A stretch of 64,000 bases of DNA from Runella limosa DSM 17973 (GCF_000482465.1 NZ_AXVJ01000041.1:117915-181914), one strand, 5' to 3'; counted from the stretch's first letter, positions 8,434 through 18,827 are shown. Notes: generated by a model not told the origin, from the letters alone. Program-made: numbers and translations.

Positions 8434-9174
8434 ATGACAAAATCAGTCATTCATACCGAAGGTCTTACCCGAAAATTTGGTGACTTCGTGGCCGTAAATG
8501 CCATTACGTTTGACGTAAAAGAAGGGGAGATTTTTGGTTTTTTGGGAGCCAATGGCGCTGGAAAAACCACCGCCATGCGCATATTGTGCGGATTGCTGGA
8601 GCCAACCTCGGGCAAAGCATCGGTAGCAGGCTATGACGTGTACCGCCAAAATGAAGAAATCAAAAAGCACATTGGGTACATGAGCCAAAAGTTTTCGTTG
8701 TACGAAAACCTGACGGTGCGGGAAAATATCCAGTTTTTTGGCGGGATTTACGGACTGACCCGTAAAGAGCTTCGAGAAAAAACAGCAGTGCTGATTGAGC
8801 GACTTGGACTAAACCAAGAGGCCGACAAATTGGTGGGTTCGTTGCCGCTGGGTTGGAAACAAAAAATAGCCTTCTCGGTAGCCATTTTGCACCGCCCCAA
8901 GGTGGTGTTTCTGGATGAGCCCACGGGCGGTGTGGATCCCATTACGCGTCGTCAATTCTGGGACATGATTTACGAGGCAGCGCACGAGGGAATCACCGTT
9001 TTTGTGACAACCCATTACATGGACGAAGCCGAGTATTGCGACCGCGTTTCAATCATGGTTGATGGTAGTATTGCGGCCTTAGACACGCCTTCGGGGCTTA
9101 AAAAGCAGTTTCAAGCAGAAAGCATGGATGAGGTATTTTTACAATTAGCGCGCGGAGCAAAAAGAGGAGAATAA
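8434..9174 (+). CDS. ABC transporter ATPase, second of a pair
   Basis: This is the second ABC-2 ATPase, 246 residues long. Walker A is GANGAGKTT (38-46) and Walker B is VVFLDEP (157-163), followed by TTHYMDEAEYCDR with the switch His. The signature is the altered LPLGWKQ (137-143) instead of LSGGxxQ. This replacement is common in the second ATPase domain of YbhF-like exporters and suggests that the two nucleotide sites are not equal. The start is 4 bp after the previous stop and the end is 4 bp before the first permease, so translation is probably coupled. Confidence 0.92.
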   Translation: MTKSVIHTEGLTRKFGDFVAVNAITFDVKEGEIFGFLGANGAGKTTAMRILCGLLEPTSGKASVAGYDVYRQNEEIKKHIGYMSQKFSLYENLTVRENIQFFGGIYGLTRKELREKTAVLIERLGLNQEADKLVGSLPLGWKQKIAFSVAILHRPKVVFLDEPTGGVDPITRRQFWDMIYEAAHEGITVFVTTHYMDEAEYCDRVSIMVDGSIAALDTPSGLKKQFQAESMDEVFLQLARGAKRGE

Positions 9175-9178
9175 CAAT

Positions 9179-10285
9179 ATGAAAACATTTGTAGCATTTA
9201 TCCGTAAAGAATTTTGGCACGTACTCCGCGATACCCGCAGCTTGGTGATTTTGTTGGGGTTGCCTGTCGTGATGATGATTTTGTTTGGCTTTGCGCTTTC
9301 AAGCGAAGTTAAAAACTCAAACGTGGCCATTTTGGATTATTCCAACGACGATGCCTCTCGTTTACTCATCGACCGCATTGACCAAAGTCAGTATTTCAGT
9401 GTCAAAGAACGCCTAAAAACGGAGGCGGAGATTGAGCGCGTATTTCGGCGGGGTGAAGCGCGGTTGGTGGTTATTTTTCCTCAAAACTTTCAGGAGGATT
9501 TGTCACATACGAATCAAGTCCAAGTACGCTTTATTGGGGATGCGTCCGACCCCAATACTTCCAACATTGTCATTAATTATGCCTCTAGCATTTTTCGCGA
9601 TTACCAAAACGAACTTAATGAACAGAAAAAGCTACCATACACCATCGAAACCGAAACGCGGATGTTGTATAACCCGCAGCTTAAAAGCTCGTACAACTTC
9701 GTACCAGGCGTAATGACGCTGATTTTGATGCTGTTAGGTGCGATGATGACCTCGGTGTCGATTGTTAAAGAGAAAGAAACAGGGACGATGGAAATCTTGC
9801 TTGTTTCGCCTATGCGTCCCTTGTTGGTGGTGTTGAGCAAAGCCGTCCCTTACTTATTTCTGTGTTTTATTGATGTAGTTATCATCTTACTGTTGGCGAT
9901 TTTTCTGTTGGATATGCCCATTCGTGGCAGCCTTCCTTTGCTGCTGGCCGAAAGCTTGTTATTCATTCTAACTACTTTATCCTTAGGCTTGTTGGTGTCG
10001 GCGGTGGTTGATTCTCAGCAAACGGCCATGTTTTTGTCGTTGGTAGGTTTTTTGATGCCTGCGTTGGTCTTTAGCGGGTTTATGTTTCCGATTGAAAACA
10101 TGCCGTTGCCGTTGCAAATTGTGAGCAATATCGTCCCGACGAAGTGGTATTACAGCATCGTTCGGGCCATTATGGTAAAAGGATTAGGGTTTTCGTACGT
10201 GGCCAAACAGACCCTGATTTTGGCGGTTATGACGGTTGTTTATTTGACCGTGGCGATACGTAAGTTCAAAATTCGGTTGGCTTAA
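9179..10285 (+). CDS. ABC-2 type permease (YbhS-like)
   Basis: This is an inner membrane exporter subunit of 368 residues. One N-terminal helix (LVILLGLPVVMMILFGFAL) is followed by a large periplasmic domain of about 140 residues. Five more hydrophobic helices come after FVPGVMTLILMLLGAMMTSV. The motif EKETGTMEILLVSPMRP is the conserved cytoplasmic coupling segment of ABC-2 permeases. The layout matches YbhS/YbhR and drug or bile-type exporters. It pairs with the following permease as a heterodimer. Confidence 0.92.
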   Translation: MKTFVAFIRKEFWHVLRDTRSLVILLGLPVVMMILFGFALSSEVKNSNVAILDYSNDDASRLLIDRIDQSQYFSVKERLKTEAEIERVFRRGEARLVVIFPQNFQEDLSHTNQVQVRFIGDASDPNTSNIVINYASSIFRDYQNELNEQKKLPYTIETETRMLYNPQLKSSYNFVPGVMTLILMLLGAMMTSVSIVKEKETGTMEILLVSPMRPLLVVLSKAVPYLFLCFIDVVIILLLAIFLLDMPIRGSLPLLLAESLLFILTTLSLGLLVSAVVDSQQTAMFLSLVGFLMPALVFSGFMFPIENMPLPLQIVSNIVPTKWYYSIVRAIMVKGLGFSYVAKQTLILAVMTVVYLTVAIRKFKIRLA

Positions 10286-10298
10286 AAAAAGAGAAGAA

Positions 10299-11420
10299 AT
10301 GCGAAATCTAGTTTTTTTGTTGCAAAAAGAATTTCGGCAAATATTTCGGAATCCTACCATCTTACGGATGATTCTGATCATGCCCATTATGCAGCTGATT
10401 GTAATTCCACTGGCAGCTGATTACGAAATCAAACACATTTCTATCAGCGTCGTGGACCAAGACCATTCTACTTACTCATCGAAGTTGGTGAATAAAATGA
10501 CGGCGTCGGGTTATTTTCAACTGGTTGAATATACGCAATCCTACGCCCAAGCGACGAAGACCGTAGGGGATGGAAAAACCGATTTGATATTGACCATTCC
10601 AGTCCATTTTGAGCGCGATTTGATTAAGTTCAACAAGGCGCAATTGCACTTAGCTGCCGATGCTGTCAACGGGGTACGGGCAGGGCTAGGAACGGCTTAC
10701 GCGGCCCAGATGATTGGTGATTTCAACCGTGAAATAAGGGAAGAATGGATGTTGTTACCGAAGTTTAACGAAATGCCCCAAATTGAAATTACGTCGGCCA
10801 ATTGGTACAATCCCCATTTTGACTACCATTTGTTTATGGTGCCAGGTATTTTGGCCATCTTGGTGACGATGGTAGGGGCGTTCTTAACGGCGCTGAACAT
10901 CGTGGCCGAAAAAGAAGTGGGTACCATTGAACAAATCAACGTGACGCCGCTCAAAAAACATGAATTTATTCTGGGAAAACTGATTCCTTTCTGGGTGTTG
11001 GGCATGGTTTCTATCACTTTGGGGATGATTGTAACCTTTGTGATATTTCGGTTTTTACCCGTTGGTTCTTTCTTTACAATTTATGCTTTTTCGGCGGTGT
11101 ATATGTTTGGCGTGCTGGGTATTGGTTTGTTAATCAGCACTTTTGCCGATACGCAGCAGCAAGCTACGCTCTTCGCTTTTTTCTGCATGATGGTGTTTAT
11201 TTTGTTGGGAGGGCTATATACGCCCATCGAAAGTATGCCCGAATGGGCGCAGTGGTTGACGCGCATCAATCCTCCTGCTTATTTCATCAAAATCATTCGG
11301 GCAGTTTACATCAAAGGCAGTGCTTTTTCTGATTTGATTCCCGAATTTTTGGTCATGATAGCCTTTGCGGTAGGTTTTAATGCGCTTGCGGTATTTAATT
11401 ACCGTAAAAGAAGCGCGTAG
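10299..11420 (+). CDS. ABC-2 type permease (YbhR-like)
   Basis: This is the second permease, 373 residues, with the same plan as its neighbour: a first helix near residues 20-40 (ILRMILIMPIMQLIVIPLA), a periplasmic domain, and five C-terminal helices. The coupling motif is EKEVGTIEQINVTPLKKHEF. It starts 13 bp after the YbhS-like gene and is the last gene of the operon. A palindromic repeat directly downstream probably ends the transcript. The substrate is unknown; the E. coli homologue set affects sensitivity to some antibiotics and cations. Confidence 0.92.
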   Translation: MRNLVFLLQKEFRQIFRNPTILRMILIMPIMQLIVIPLAADYEIKHISISVVDQDHSTYSSKLVNKMTASGYFQLVEYTQSYAQATKTVGDGKTDLILTIPVHFERDLIKFNKAQLHLAADAVNGVRAGLGTAYAAQMIGDFNREIREEWMLLPKFNEMPQIEITSANWYNPHFDYHLFMVPGILAILVTMVGAFLTALNIVAEKEVGTIEQINVTPLKKHEFILGKLIPFWVLGMVSITLGMIVTFVIFRFLPVGSFFTIYAFSAVYMFGVLGIGLLISTFADTQQQATLFAFFCMMVFILLGGLYTPIESMPEWAQWLTRINPPAYFIKIIRAVYIKGSAFSDLIPEFLVMIAFAVGFNALAVFNYRKRSA

Positions 11421-11425
11421 GTGAA

Positions 11426-11449
11426 TGTTGGGTTGTGAGCAACCCAACA
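11426..11449. repeat. Palindromic repeat, GGGTTGTGAGCAACCC family
   Basis: TGTTGGGTTG / CAACCCAACA arms of 10 bp enclose TGAG. It lies between the convergent efflux operon and the DUF3108 gene. It may act as a weak bidirectional terminator, although no T run follows. Confidence 0.85.
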
Positions 11450-11501
11450 CACGTTACTCACGTTTATTCGACACTCTACCCTCTGCCTTCGACACTCAAG
11501 A

Positions 11502-12287
11502 TTAGTACCAATTGTATGAATTTCGAGCCCCTCGGTAGGAGCTTACTTCCATCACTAAAGCCCCCACCCACAAGTCCACCTCGACTTTGATGGGGACTTT
11601 GTTGGCATCGTCCGAAACCCAAATCCGAATGGAGTTTTCACCTTTAAAAAGCTCATTATTAGGCATGATAGGGGTGAGCCTAAAGGCTTTTATTTTGCCA
11701 TATTTGGTCTTTACTACATCCTTGCCACGGTATTTTACTTTGAGTTTATAGACCGAATTTTCAAAAAACGTAGGCACTTCCACCATTTCGTTGGGGCTAA
11801 GTTTGGAGAAGTCGAGCGTGCGGAGGAAAAAATAACTGCTAATCGCGTCCTGAATGTGATTAGGTACTTCAAATTTTTTGGTGCCGTTTTCGTCGGTCAC
11901 GACGGCGTCGTCGGTGTCGTGGTTAAACACCGTTGTTTCCACTTTTCGGTAGTTATTTTCTTGAATATTACGGTAAAATTTCTGGGAAACTATGGCTGAC
12001 GTATCCACCCACGATTGCCATTCGTCGCGCACTTTGGCAAACCAACTGAAAGCACCAAGGGTAGTTCCTACAATATTGATTTTGTAACACGGCCGACCAT
12101 TCACCTGATAAACATTCGGGCTTACGTCCACCACAGCGTTGGCCGCGTTGAAAATGCCATAATGTACGCGGTATTCGAGGTGCTCACCTACACCAAAGTT
12201 TGTTTGTGGGATACGGCGATAGGAATCTTTGGTATGAAAAGAAGAGAAAAAAAACACAGCAAATACCAAGGCGAAGCGTCCGAGCAT
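11502..12287 (-). CDS. DUF3108 secreted protein
   Basis: This is a 261-residue exported protein. The N terminus MLGRFALVFAVFFFSSFHTKD is a signal peptide. The body matches DUF3108: FGVGEHLEYRVHYGIFNAANAVVDVSP, then KINIVGTTLGAFSWFAKVRDEWQSWVDT, and a C-terminal IRIWVSDDANKVPIKVEVDLWVG. Members are periplasmic or outer-membrane-associated beta-sheet proteins of unknown function in many Gram-negatives. It starts 32 bp after the putative aminopeptidase gene on the same strand and may share its transcript. Confidence 0.85.
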   Translation of the reverse strand: MLGRFALVFAVFFFSSFHTKDSYRRIPQTNFGVGEHLEYRVHYGIFNAANAVVDVSPNVYQVNGRPCYKINIVGTTLGAFSWFAKVRDEWQSWVDTSAIVSQKFYRNIQENNYRKVETTVFNHDTDDAVVTDENGTKKFEVPNHIQDAISSYFFLRTLDFSKLSPNEMVEVPTFFENSVYKLKVKYRGKDVVKTKYGKIKAFRLTPIMPNNELFKGENSIRIWVSDDANKVPIKVEVDLWVGALVMEVSSYRGARNSYNWY

Positions 12288-12319
12288 ATTGAGTGGATGG
12301 TAAGTAAAACAAAAACTCC

Positions 12320-13366
12320 CTAAAACGAGGTTGGGTAGGTTGCTTTCAAGTAAGCAAGGTACTTTGGAAAATTACCCTTGAATTTATGATTAAACTCGTC
12401 TTGAAACTGATTTTGTTGGGAGTGATACGTCAGGTATCCGATAAAAAACGCATTGTTGGGCAATTTCGTGCCTCGCCAAGGGTATTTTTTCCCAACAAGC
12501 CCACCCAAAAGCGTATCTGATTGTTGAACAATGTGGCGGATTTGTCTCGTTTTTAAAGTATCTTTTTGGGCAGAAGTCAGCGAAGGGCGGAAGGTTTTGT
12601 ACAAACTATCAAGCTGTTTTGCGCCCCGTACGATGTGCTGCGAAATCGCATCGTTGTAGCGTTTTCTGAACTCGTATTTCTCTAATTCGGGGGATTTTGC
12701 ACCGTATTTGGCGGTCAAAAAGCGAATTGCGCCGTAGTCGCCCACAAAACTGGCGAGGTTTTCGTTGAGTTCGAGGTTGTTTTTGACAAACAGCGTCCCG
12801 TGCGTCATTTCGTGAATGATAAGATTGGCTAAACTTCCTTCGCCTCGGTACAACATGGAAGACAAAATAGGGTCTTTGAAAAATCCCAATGTACTCCAAG
12901 CTGACACTTCGTTGAGTTGCGTGTCAAACCCTTCTGATATAAGCAATTGGCGCTCTTTGTCTGCGCGAGTAGTGTCAAAAAAGCCTTTGTAAGCGAATGT
13001 TCCTATCACTGGAAAATCCCATTCGCGGGGTACGAGACGGTATTTTTCAGAAGCCGTTAGTACCCACAAAATAGGTTTGCCGTGTTGGTCATAAAACTCG
13101 GTATAGCTTCCCGACGAGTCTAGCCCTAGGGAGTCAACGGCAAATTGTTTGATTTCGCCAATGAGCCTGAGGCGTTGCTTGAGCGAGTCAGGAAATGATG
13201 GGTTTTTTAGCACCTCCGCCACGGGCTGCGTATTGAACAAAATCTGAAGCTGACCTTTGGCTTGCATGTACCCATAACTGACCAACTCTCGGTAATAAAG
13301 GCCGAGAATTAACAAAATGCCAAGCAAACCAAGGAAGATTTTTTTGAACATGTGCTGTTTATTCAA
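12320..13366 (-). CDS. Putative membrane-anchored aminopeptidase
   Basis: This is a 348-residue zinc-peptidase-like protein of the COG4324 predicted aminopeptidase family. A single N-terminal helix (FLGLLGILLILGLYYREL) anchors a periplasmic domain. The metal site HEMTH is seen in NLIIHEMTHGTLFVKNNLELNENLASFVGD, with a downstream ENLASF glutamate as probable third ligand. The start is uncertain. The first ATG overlaps the upstream TOPRIM-like gene by 8 bp; a second ATG five codons later gives MFKKIFLG and no overlap. Tight packing with the two upstream genes suggests one operon. Confidence 0.8.
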   Translation of the reverse strand: MNKQHMFKKIFLGLLGILLILGLYYRELVSYGYMQAKGQLQILFNTQPVAEVLKNPSFPDSLKQRLRLIGEIKQFAVDSLGLDSSGSYTEFYDQHGKPILWVLTASEKYRLVPREWDFPVIGTFAYKGFFDTTRADKERQLLISEGFDTQLNEVSAWSTLGFFKDPILSSMLYRGEGSLANLIIHEMTHGTLFVKNNLELNENLASFVGDYGAIRFLTAKYGAKSPELEKYEFRKRYNDAISQHIVRGAKQLDSLYKTFRPSLTSAQKDTLKTRQIRHIVQQSDTLLGGLVGKKYPWRGTKLPNNAFFIGYLTYHSQQNQFQDEFNHKFKGNFPKYLAYLKATYPTSF

Positions 13367-14090
13367 GTTGCAAATACTCTTTTATTTCATGCAAAAACGG
13401 ATGATGCAGGTCGAAAAGTATTTCACCGTTGTCTGTAATTACCTCATGTAAGCGCTTTTCAGCATCTTTTAATTGGCTTTTAGATGCCTGACTTCTGAGA
13501 TAATAATTAACCCATTGTTTAGTAAAATCACGCATTGGACTGCCAGTTTTTTGACCTACACATTCATTCATTATCTCCAAACACTCACATTCGGGGCACG
13601 GGTGTTTTGCAATTTTTTTGAGAACAACGTCAAGGTTTCCCTCGCCTGTCTCATCACCCACAAAAAAACACGAGACTTCTAAGTGAATAGTTTCGCTTGA
13701 AATTGTAACATTTGTTGAAACTTTGGTAGAAGTGTCTGTTAAATTCAGTGAAATATTAAAGGCTTTTAAAAAAGATGTATTGATAAGTTGCAAACTTTTT
13801 TCTTTTCCTCCATTCGAGCTTTTAGGTGTATCTATGTCAAGGATGATGGCAATGTGTCTTAATTGTGGATAGCGAATTAGAAGCTCCCGCTTTAGAATTT
13901 CTATTTTTTCGGGAAGGGCGTCTTTACCTCTTTTGAGTTTACCATCACTGCTAGTAAAATTATGAAGGTGCTCTATTTCGGTAGGGTGAATGGTCGCAGT
14001 TTCGGTATTTGTAATAGAAAGATGCGTGAGAAGAAGACGTATAAATGCTTCATCGTTGGGACTTTCTACAATAATTAACTTTTGAGTCAT
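13359..14090 (-). CDS. TOPRIM-like (DUF3226-type) protein paired with an ATPase
   Basis: This is a 243-residue soluble protein. The N terminus MTQKLIIVESPNDEAFIRLLL carries the conserved TOPRIM glutamate (Glu9), and HIAIILDIDTPK has the DxD pair (Asp85, Asp87). EVSCFFVGDETGEGNLDVVL resembles the DUF3226 motif before its C-terminal helices. A Cys-rich segment PCPECECLEIMNEC follows. The gene starts 7 bp after a RecF/OLD-like ATPase gene. ATPase plus separate TOPRIM protein is the layout of split OLD-type defence systems such as PARIS (AriA/AriB). Nuclease activity and a defence role are inferred. It is not close enough for me to call it AriB. Confidence 0.72.
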   Translation of the reverse strand: MTQKLIIVESPNDEAFIRLLLTHLSITNTETATIHPTEIEHLHNFTSSDGKLKRGKDALPEKIEILKRELLIRYPQLRHIAIILDIDTPKSSNGGKEKSLQLINTSFLKAFNISLNLTDTSTKVSTNVTISSETIHLEVSCFFVGDETGEGNLDVVLKKIAKHPCPECECLEIMNECVGQKTGSPMRDFTKQWVNYYLRSQASKSQLKDAEKRLHEVITDNGEILFDLHHPFLHEIKEYLQLE

Positions 14091-14097
14091 AGCTTAC

Positions 14098-15183
14098 TTA
14101 TTCTCCTCGAAACGATTGGTTATTAGCAATAGCATAAGAAAGCGTGTCTTTTGACAGCGAATTGGCAACAATTTCGTTACTTCGCAAACTACGAAACATT
14201 TCAAAATAAGAGACATTTTGCCCAAATTCATCTTCTAATGAAGCAGCATTGAATGCTTTAATCATCTCAAGACTGTGCGAGACTGCAAAAATTTGTACAT
14301 CAAATGTTTTTGCTAATTGAAAAAGCCTTTGCCAAAGTTCAAATTGATGGGTATAATGGATCCCATTTTCAACTTCATCAATTAGTAAAATGGAATGAGG
14401 GTGGTTGGCAATTCGGATGATTATATCAATCACTTTATTTAAAGCATCTCCAAACATACCTACAGGCATTGGAATTTCTCCAGTCCTTTTTAAATGTAAC
14501 TTTTTTTCAATAATGTCAATTTTTTCAATTTTTTCGTCAATGAGCTGCAAAGCTTCAAGTACCGTATCTTCGTTGCCTTTAAAAAGTAAGTTTTGATAGC
14601 TAGAAGCTAGCCTGTCTGCGGTTTGTTTAAAGCCAGCAGGGATGAAAAAAGTAGAATGAATAACTGGTAAAAAGGTAGCTGAATGAAAAAGTGTTTCTTC
14701 GCCTTTTATTGCCCGAATTTGAATGGAAGAACCAATCTGTTTTTGGGTAGATTGGTGGATAATCAAAGACGATTCAATAATATCCTTCATGGTACTATTG
14801 TCTTCGATTTTTACAATGTCTTGATTTGAAATTGCAGGAGTGACAGTTGGCGTACGAATGCTATCTTGACATGCTAATTTTATTCCGTAACTCGTTTGAT
14901 TATGAGCAAGAGCCGAAATATTTGCTTTTTGTTGTTTATCAAATGAGAAAAAAAGACTACTCCATGTTCGTTCTGGTACTTCGGGATTACCATATTCACC
15001 ACGGAGTTTTTGCTGTAAAAAAAGAATAGAGTCGGGGTTTGGATTGTTTACTAATAGAATAGCCTCTAGGAGTGCTGTTTTACCAGCGTTGTTTTGTCCC
15101 CCAATCAGATTAATTTGTGAAAATCCTTCGATGCGAGTTTTATGAAAACATCTAAAATTCTCAATATCAATATTCCTTATCAT
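14098..15183 (-). CDS. RecF/OLD-like AAA ATPase
   Basis: This is a 361-residue ABC-type ATPase of the AAA_15/AAA_21 (OLD, RecF-like) group. The N terminus IRNIDIENFRCFHKTRIEG leads to Walker A GGQNNAGKT (28-36). Walker B ILLIDEVENG (265-274) is followed by the switch histidine in AVSHS (302-303). There is no obvious coiled-coil arm as in SMC proteins and no TOPRIM domain of its own; that activity is in the next gene, 7 bp away. Such pairs are often anti-phage modules in which the ATPase senses infection and controls a toxic TOPRIM partner. It is the first gene of its transcription unit. Confidence 0.85.
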   Translation of the reverse strand: MIRNIDIENFRCFHKTRIEGFSQINLIGGQNNAGKTALLEAILLVNNPNPDSILFLQQKLRGEYGNPEVPERTWSSLFFSFDKQQKANISALAHNQTSYGIKLACQDSIRTPTVTPAISNQDIVKIEDNSTMKDIIESSLIIHQSTQKQIGSSIQIRAIKGEETLFHSATFLPVIHSTFFIPAGFKQTADRLASSYQNLLFKGNEDTVLEALQLIDEKIEKIDIIEKKLHLKRTGEIPMPVGMFGDALNKVIDIIIRIANHPHSILLIDEVENGIHYTHQFELWQRLFQLAKTFDVQIFAVSHSLEMIKAFNAASLEDEFGQNVSYFEMFRSLRSNEIVANSLSKDTLSYAIANNQSFRGE

Positions 15184-15229
15184 TACTTTTCATTTTAAAG
15201 CAAATATAGGGTTATGCCTGCTCTTTTGT

Positions 15230-16258
15230 CTAAGCAATAACCCTTTTCTTCTCCCAAGACGTAAGAATTTGGCGGAGCTGTTTGTATTCAATCAAAAAAC
15301 CATCGTGGCCGTACAAAGAGTCAATTTCCTGATACTCAGCTTCGGGGATGTGTTTTGTTAAAAACTTCTGCTCCGACGGCGGGAATAAAATGTCCGAACT
15401 AATTCCCACTACCAATGTACGGGCTTTCACTTGTGCAAGTGCGTGGATAAGACTTGGGCGGTTTCGGCCTACGTTGTGTAAATCCATGGTTCGTGAAAGT
15501 GCCCAATACGAAAATGCGTTGAAACGATTCGCTAGTTTATCTCCTTGGTACTGCTGGTAAGTTGCAGCGCGGAAATTTTCCGTTTGCTCGTTGCTGTCGC
15601 GGGCTTGGGTAAAATCGTAGGTGTCGTAGTTGCGGTAGGAGAGGAGTGCAATCGAGCGGGCTACTTTCATACCTTCAGCGCCCGCGTCGGGGCGAGCTTC
15701 CTTCCAAGTAGGGTCAGCTTTGATGGCCATTCGTTGTGATTCATTGAAGGCAATGCCCCAAGGAGAATGGACGGCATTGGTGGCAATAAGCACCAAGTCA
15801 CCGATAAGCTCTGGTTGAATGATAGCCCATTCTACAGCTTGTTGTCCACCAAGCGAACCACCCACGAGGGTATGAATATGCGATATTCCTAATTCCTCGC
15901 GCAGCAACTCAAACGCGTGAATGTTGTCCCGAATCGAAATATCAGGGAAGGTACGGTAATAGGGTACTCCCGTTTGATGATTGATACTCAGGGCGTTGGT
16001 AGAGCCATAATGCGAGCCCAGCACGTTGGCACAGACGATAAACCAATCTTTAGGGTCGTAATGAAGGCCATTGCCTACCAGTCCATCCCACCAATCGGTC
16101 GGATCGGCGTTTCCTGTGAGTGCATGACAGACCCAAAGTACATTGCTGCCGTCGGCGTTGAGGGTGCCGTGGGTGGTATAGGCCAATTGGAACCCAGCGA
16201 GTTCGCCGCCGAGTTCCAATGGAAAAGTGTAGGGGTATTTAAACGTATGTACTGCCAA
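15230..16258 (-). CDS. metX: Homoserine O-acetyltransferase
   Basis: MetX transfers acetyl from acetyl-CoA to homoserine, the first committed step of methionine synthesis. The alpha/beta-hydrolase nucleophile is the Ser of VGGSLGGQQA. The acid is the Asp of ISSDILFPPSEQ and the base is the His of YGHDGFLIE. Other family marks are CHALTGNADPTDWW and PKDWFIVCANVLGSHYGSTNAL. The length of 342 residues is usual. It lies 29 bp after metY, and both are under the SAM riboswitch upstream of metY. Acetyl rather than succinyl specificity is assumed from the overall MetX type. Confidence 0.95.
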   Translation of the reverse strand: MAVHTFKYPYTFPLELGGELAGFQLAYTTHGTLNADGSNVLWVCHALTGNADPTDWWDGLVGNGLHYDPKDWFIVCANVLGSHYGSTNALSINHQTGVPYYRTFPDISIRDNIHAFELLREELGISHIHTLVGGSLGGQQAVEWAIIQPELIGDLVLIATNAVHSPWGIAFNESQRMAIKADPTWKEARPDAGAEGMKVARSIALLSYRNYDTYDFTQARDSNEQTENFRAATYQQYQGDKLANRFNAFSYWALSRTMDLHNVGRNRPSLIHALAQVKARTLVVGISSDILFPPSEQKFLTKHIPEAEYQEIDSLYGHDGFLIEYKQLRQILTSWEKKRVIA

Positions 16259-16287
16259 GGTAAATAAGTGCTTTACTTAATTATTGA

Positions 16288-17993
<1,706 letters not shown>

Positions 17994-18314
17994 ATGATTT
18001 ATCGCTTCAAAAAAGAAAACGCAGCCAGAAAACCAGGGACTGTTTCGGTGGGAGAGGCCATTGGAAAGATGCTTGAGATGTATCGTTTGAATGCCAAGTT
18101 TGACGAAACATCGGTCAAAGTTCATTGGGAGAAACTCGTAGGGCCTGAGATTGCGTCCCGTACAAGCGCGATTTACGTCAAAGAGAAGGTGCTGTTTCTA
18201 CAACTTACGTCAGCGCCATTGACGCAAGAGTTGGTGTTGGCAAAGAAAAAATTGATCGAGTCGCTGAATCGAGCGTTTGGCTACGAAATCATTACAGATA
18301 TTGTATTTATTTAA
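17994..18314 (+). CDS. DUF721 (DciA-like) protein
   Basis: This is a 106-residue cytoplasmic protein of the DUF721 family. The core VHWEKLVGPEIASRTSAIYVKEKVLFLQL is the typical KH-like fold segment, preceded by the helix VGEAIGKMLEMYRLNAKFDE. Larger members of this family (DciA) help load the replicative helicase; the short Bacteroidetes forms are less studied. A lone gene here, with a palindromic repeat after its stop. Confidence 0.85.
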   Translation: MIYRFKKENAARKPGTVSVGEAIGKMLEMYRLNAKFDETSVKVHWEKLVGPEIASRTSAIYVKEKVLFLQLTSAPLTQELVLAKKKLIESLNRAFGYEIITDIVFI

Positions 18315-18335
18315 GTAATTAAGCAGAACTAGTCG

Positions 18336-18398
18336 AGACTTTCCAAGTTTATAACTCCTCTGATTATCAATAGTATAAGGCTGAAACTTGGAAAGTCT
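18336..18398. repeat. REP-like palindrome with long loop
   Basis: Perfect 15-bp arms AGACTTTCCAAGTTT and AAACTTGGAAAGTCT enclose 33 nt. The arms are one base different from the palindrome at 5074-5106, so this is a second member of the family, carrying a longer internal segment. Confidence 0.85.
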
Positions 18399-18442
18399 AT
18401 TTTTGCATCATCACTTAAGTAAAAACGGTGTTCTGAGTAAGC

Positions 18443-18745
18443 ATGACTACTTATACAGATATTTCATTAGAAGCGGTTGAGGCGCTGGCAAAAGAAGCAA
18501 GCACTATTTTAGTGGATGTGCGAGAGCCTTGGGAGTTTGAAGAGTTTAATATTGGGGGAGTAAATATCCCTTTGGCCGAAATTCGTAATCATCACGCTGA
18601 ACTCCTTCCTTTTGACACGATTGTGGTAGTATGTACCAACGGTACGCGTTCAAAAGTAGCTGCCAAAGACTATTGTCGAACCGATGTTTTCCAAACAAAA
18701 AACATTTATCATCTACACGGTGGGATTCTTGAAGTCGAGGATTAA
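18443..18745 (+). CDS. Single-domain rhodanese-like protein
   Basis: This is a 100-residue rhodanese fold protein. The CH2A motif is ILVDVREPWEFEEFNIGGVNIPL. The catalytic cysteine is in the loop VVVCTNGTRS, so the active site is intact, and sulfur transfer or a similar thiol reaction is likely. No signal peptide is present, so it is cytoplasmic. It sits alone between a palindromic repeat and the convergent dapF gene. The physiological substrate is unknown. Confidence 0.9.
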   Translation: MTTYTDISLEAVEALAKEASTILVDVREPWEFEEFNIGGVNIPLAEIRNHHAELLPFDTIVVVCTNGTRSKVAAKDYCRTDVFQTKNIYHLHGGILEVED

Positions 18746-18753
18746 AGTTTTTT

Positions 18754-18823
18754 TGAACCATATAAGGCCATATAAGAGGGAGCAAAACAGCCTTATAATC
18801 TCTTAAATGTCTTATATGGTTCC
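18754..18823. repeat. Imperfect palindrome between convergent genes (AACCATATAAG type)
   Basis: GAACCATATAAG at the left and CTTATATGGTTC at the right form the outer stem. Inner CATATAAGAG / CTCTTAAATG segments pair imperfectly. It starts 8 bp after the rhodanese stop and overlaps nothing else, ending 4 bp before the dapF stop. It is probably a mobile palindrome now serving as terminator for both genes. Confidence 0.7.
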
Positions 18824-18827
18824 AAAA

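Noticed and set aside
13359..15183. Assignment of the ATPase-TOPRIM pair as Gabija
   Set aside because: Gabija has ATPase and TOPRIM in one protein and a UvrD-like helicase as partner; neither is seen here.
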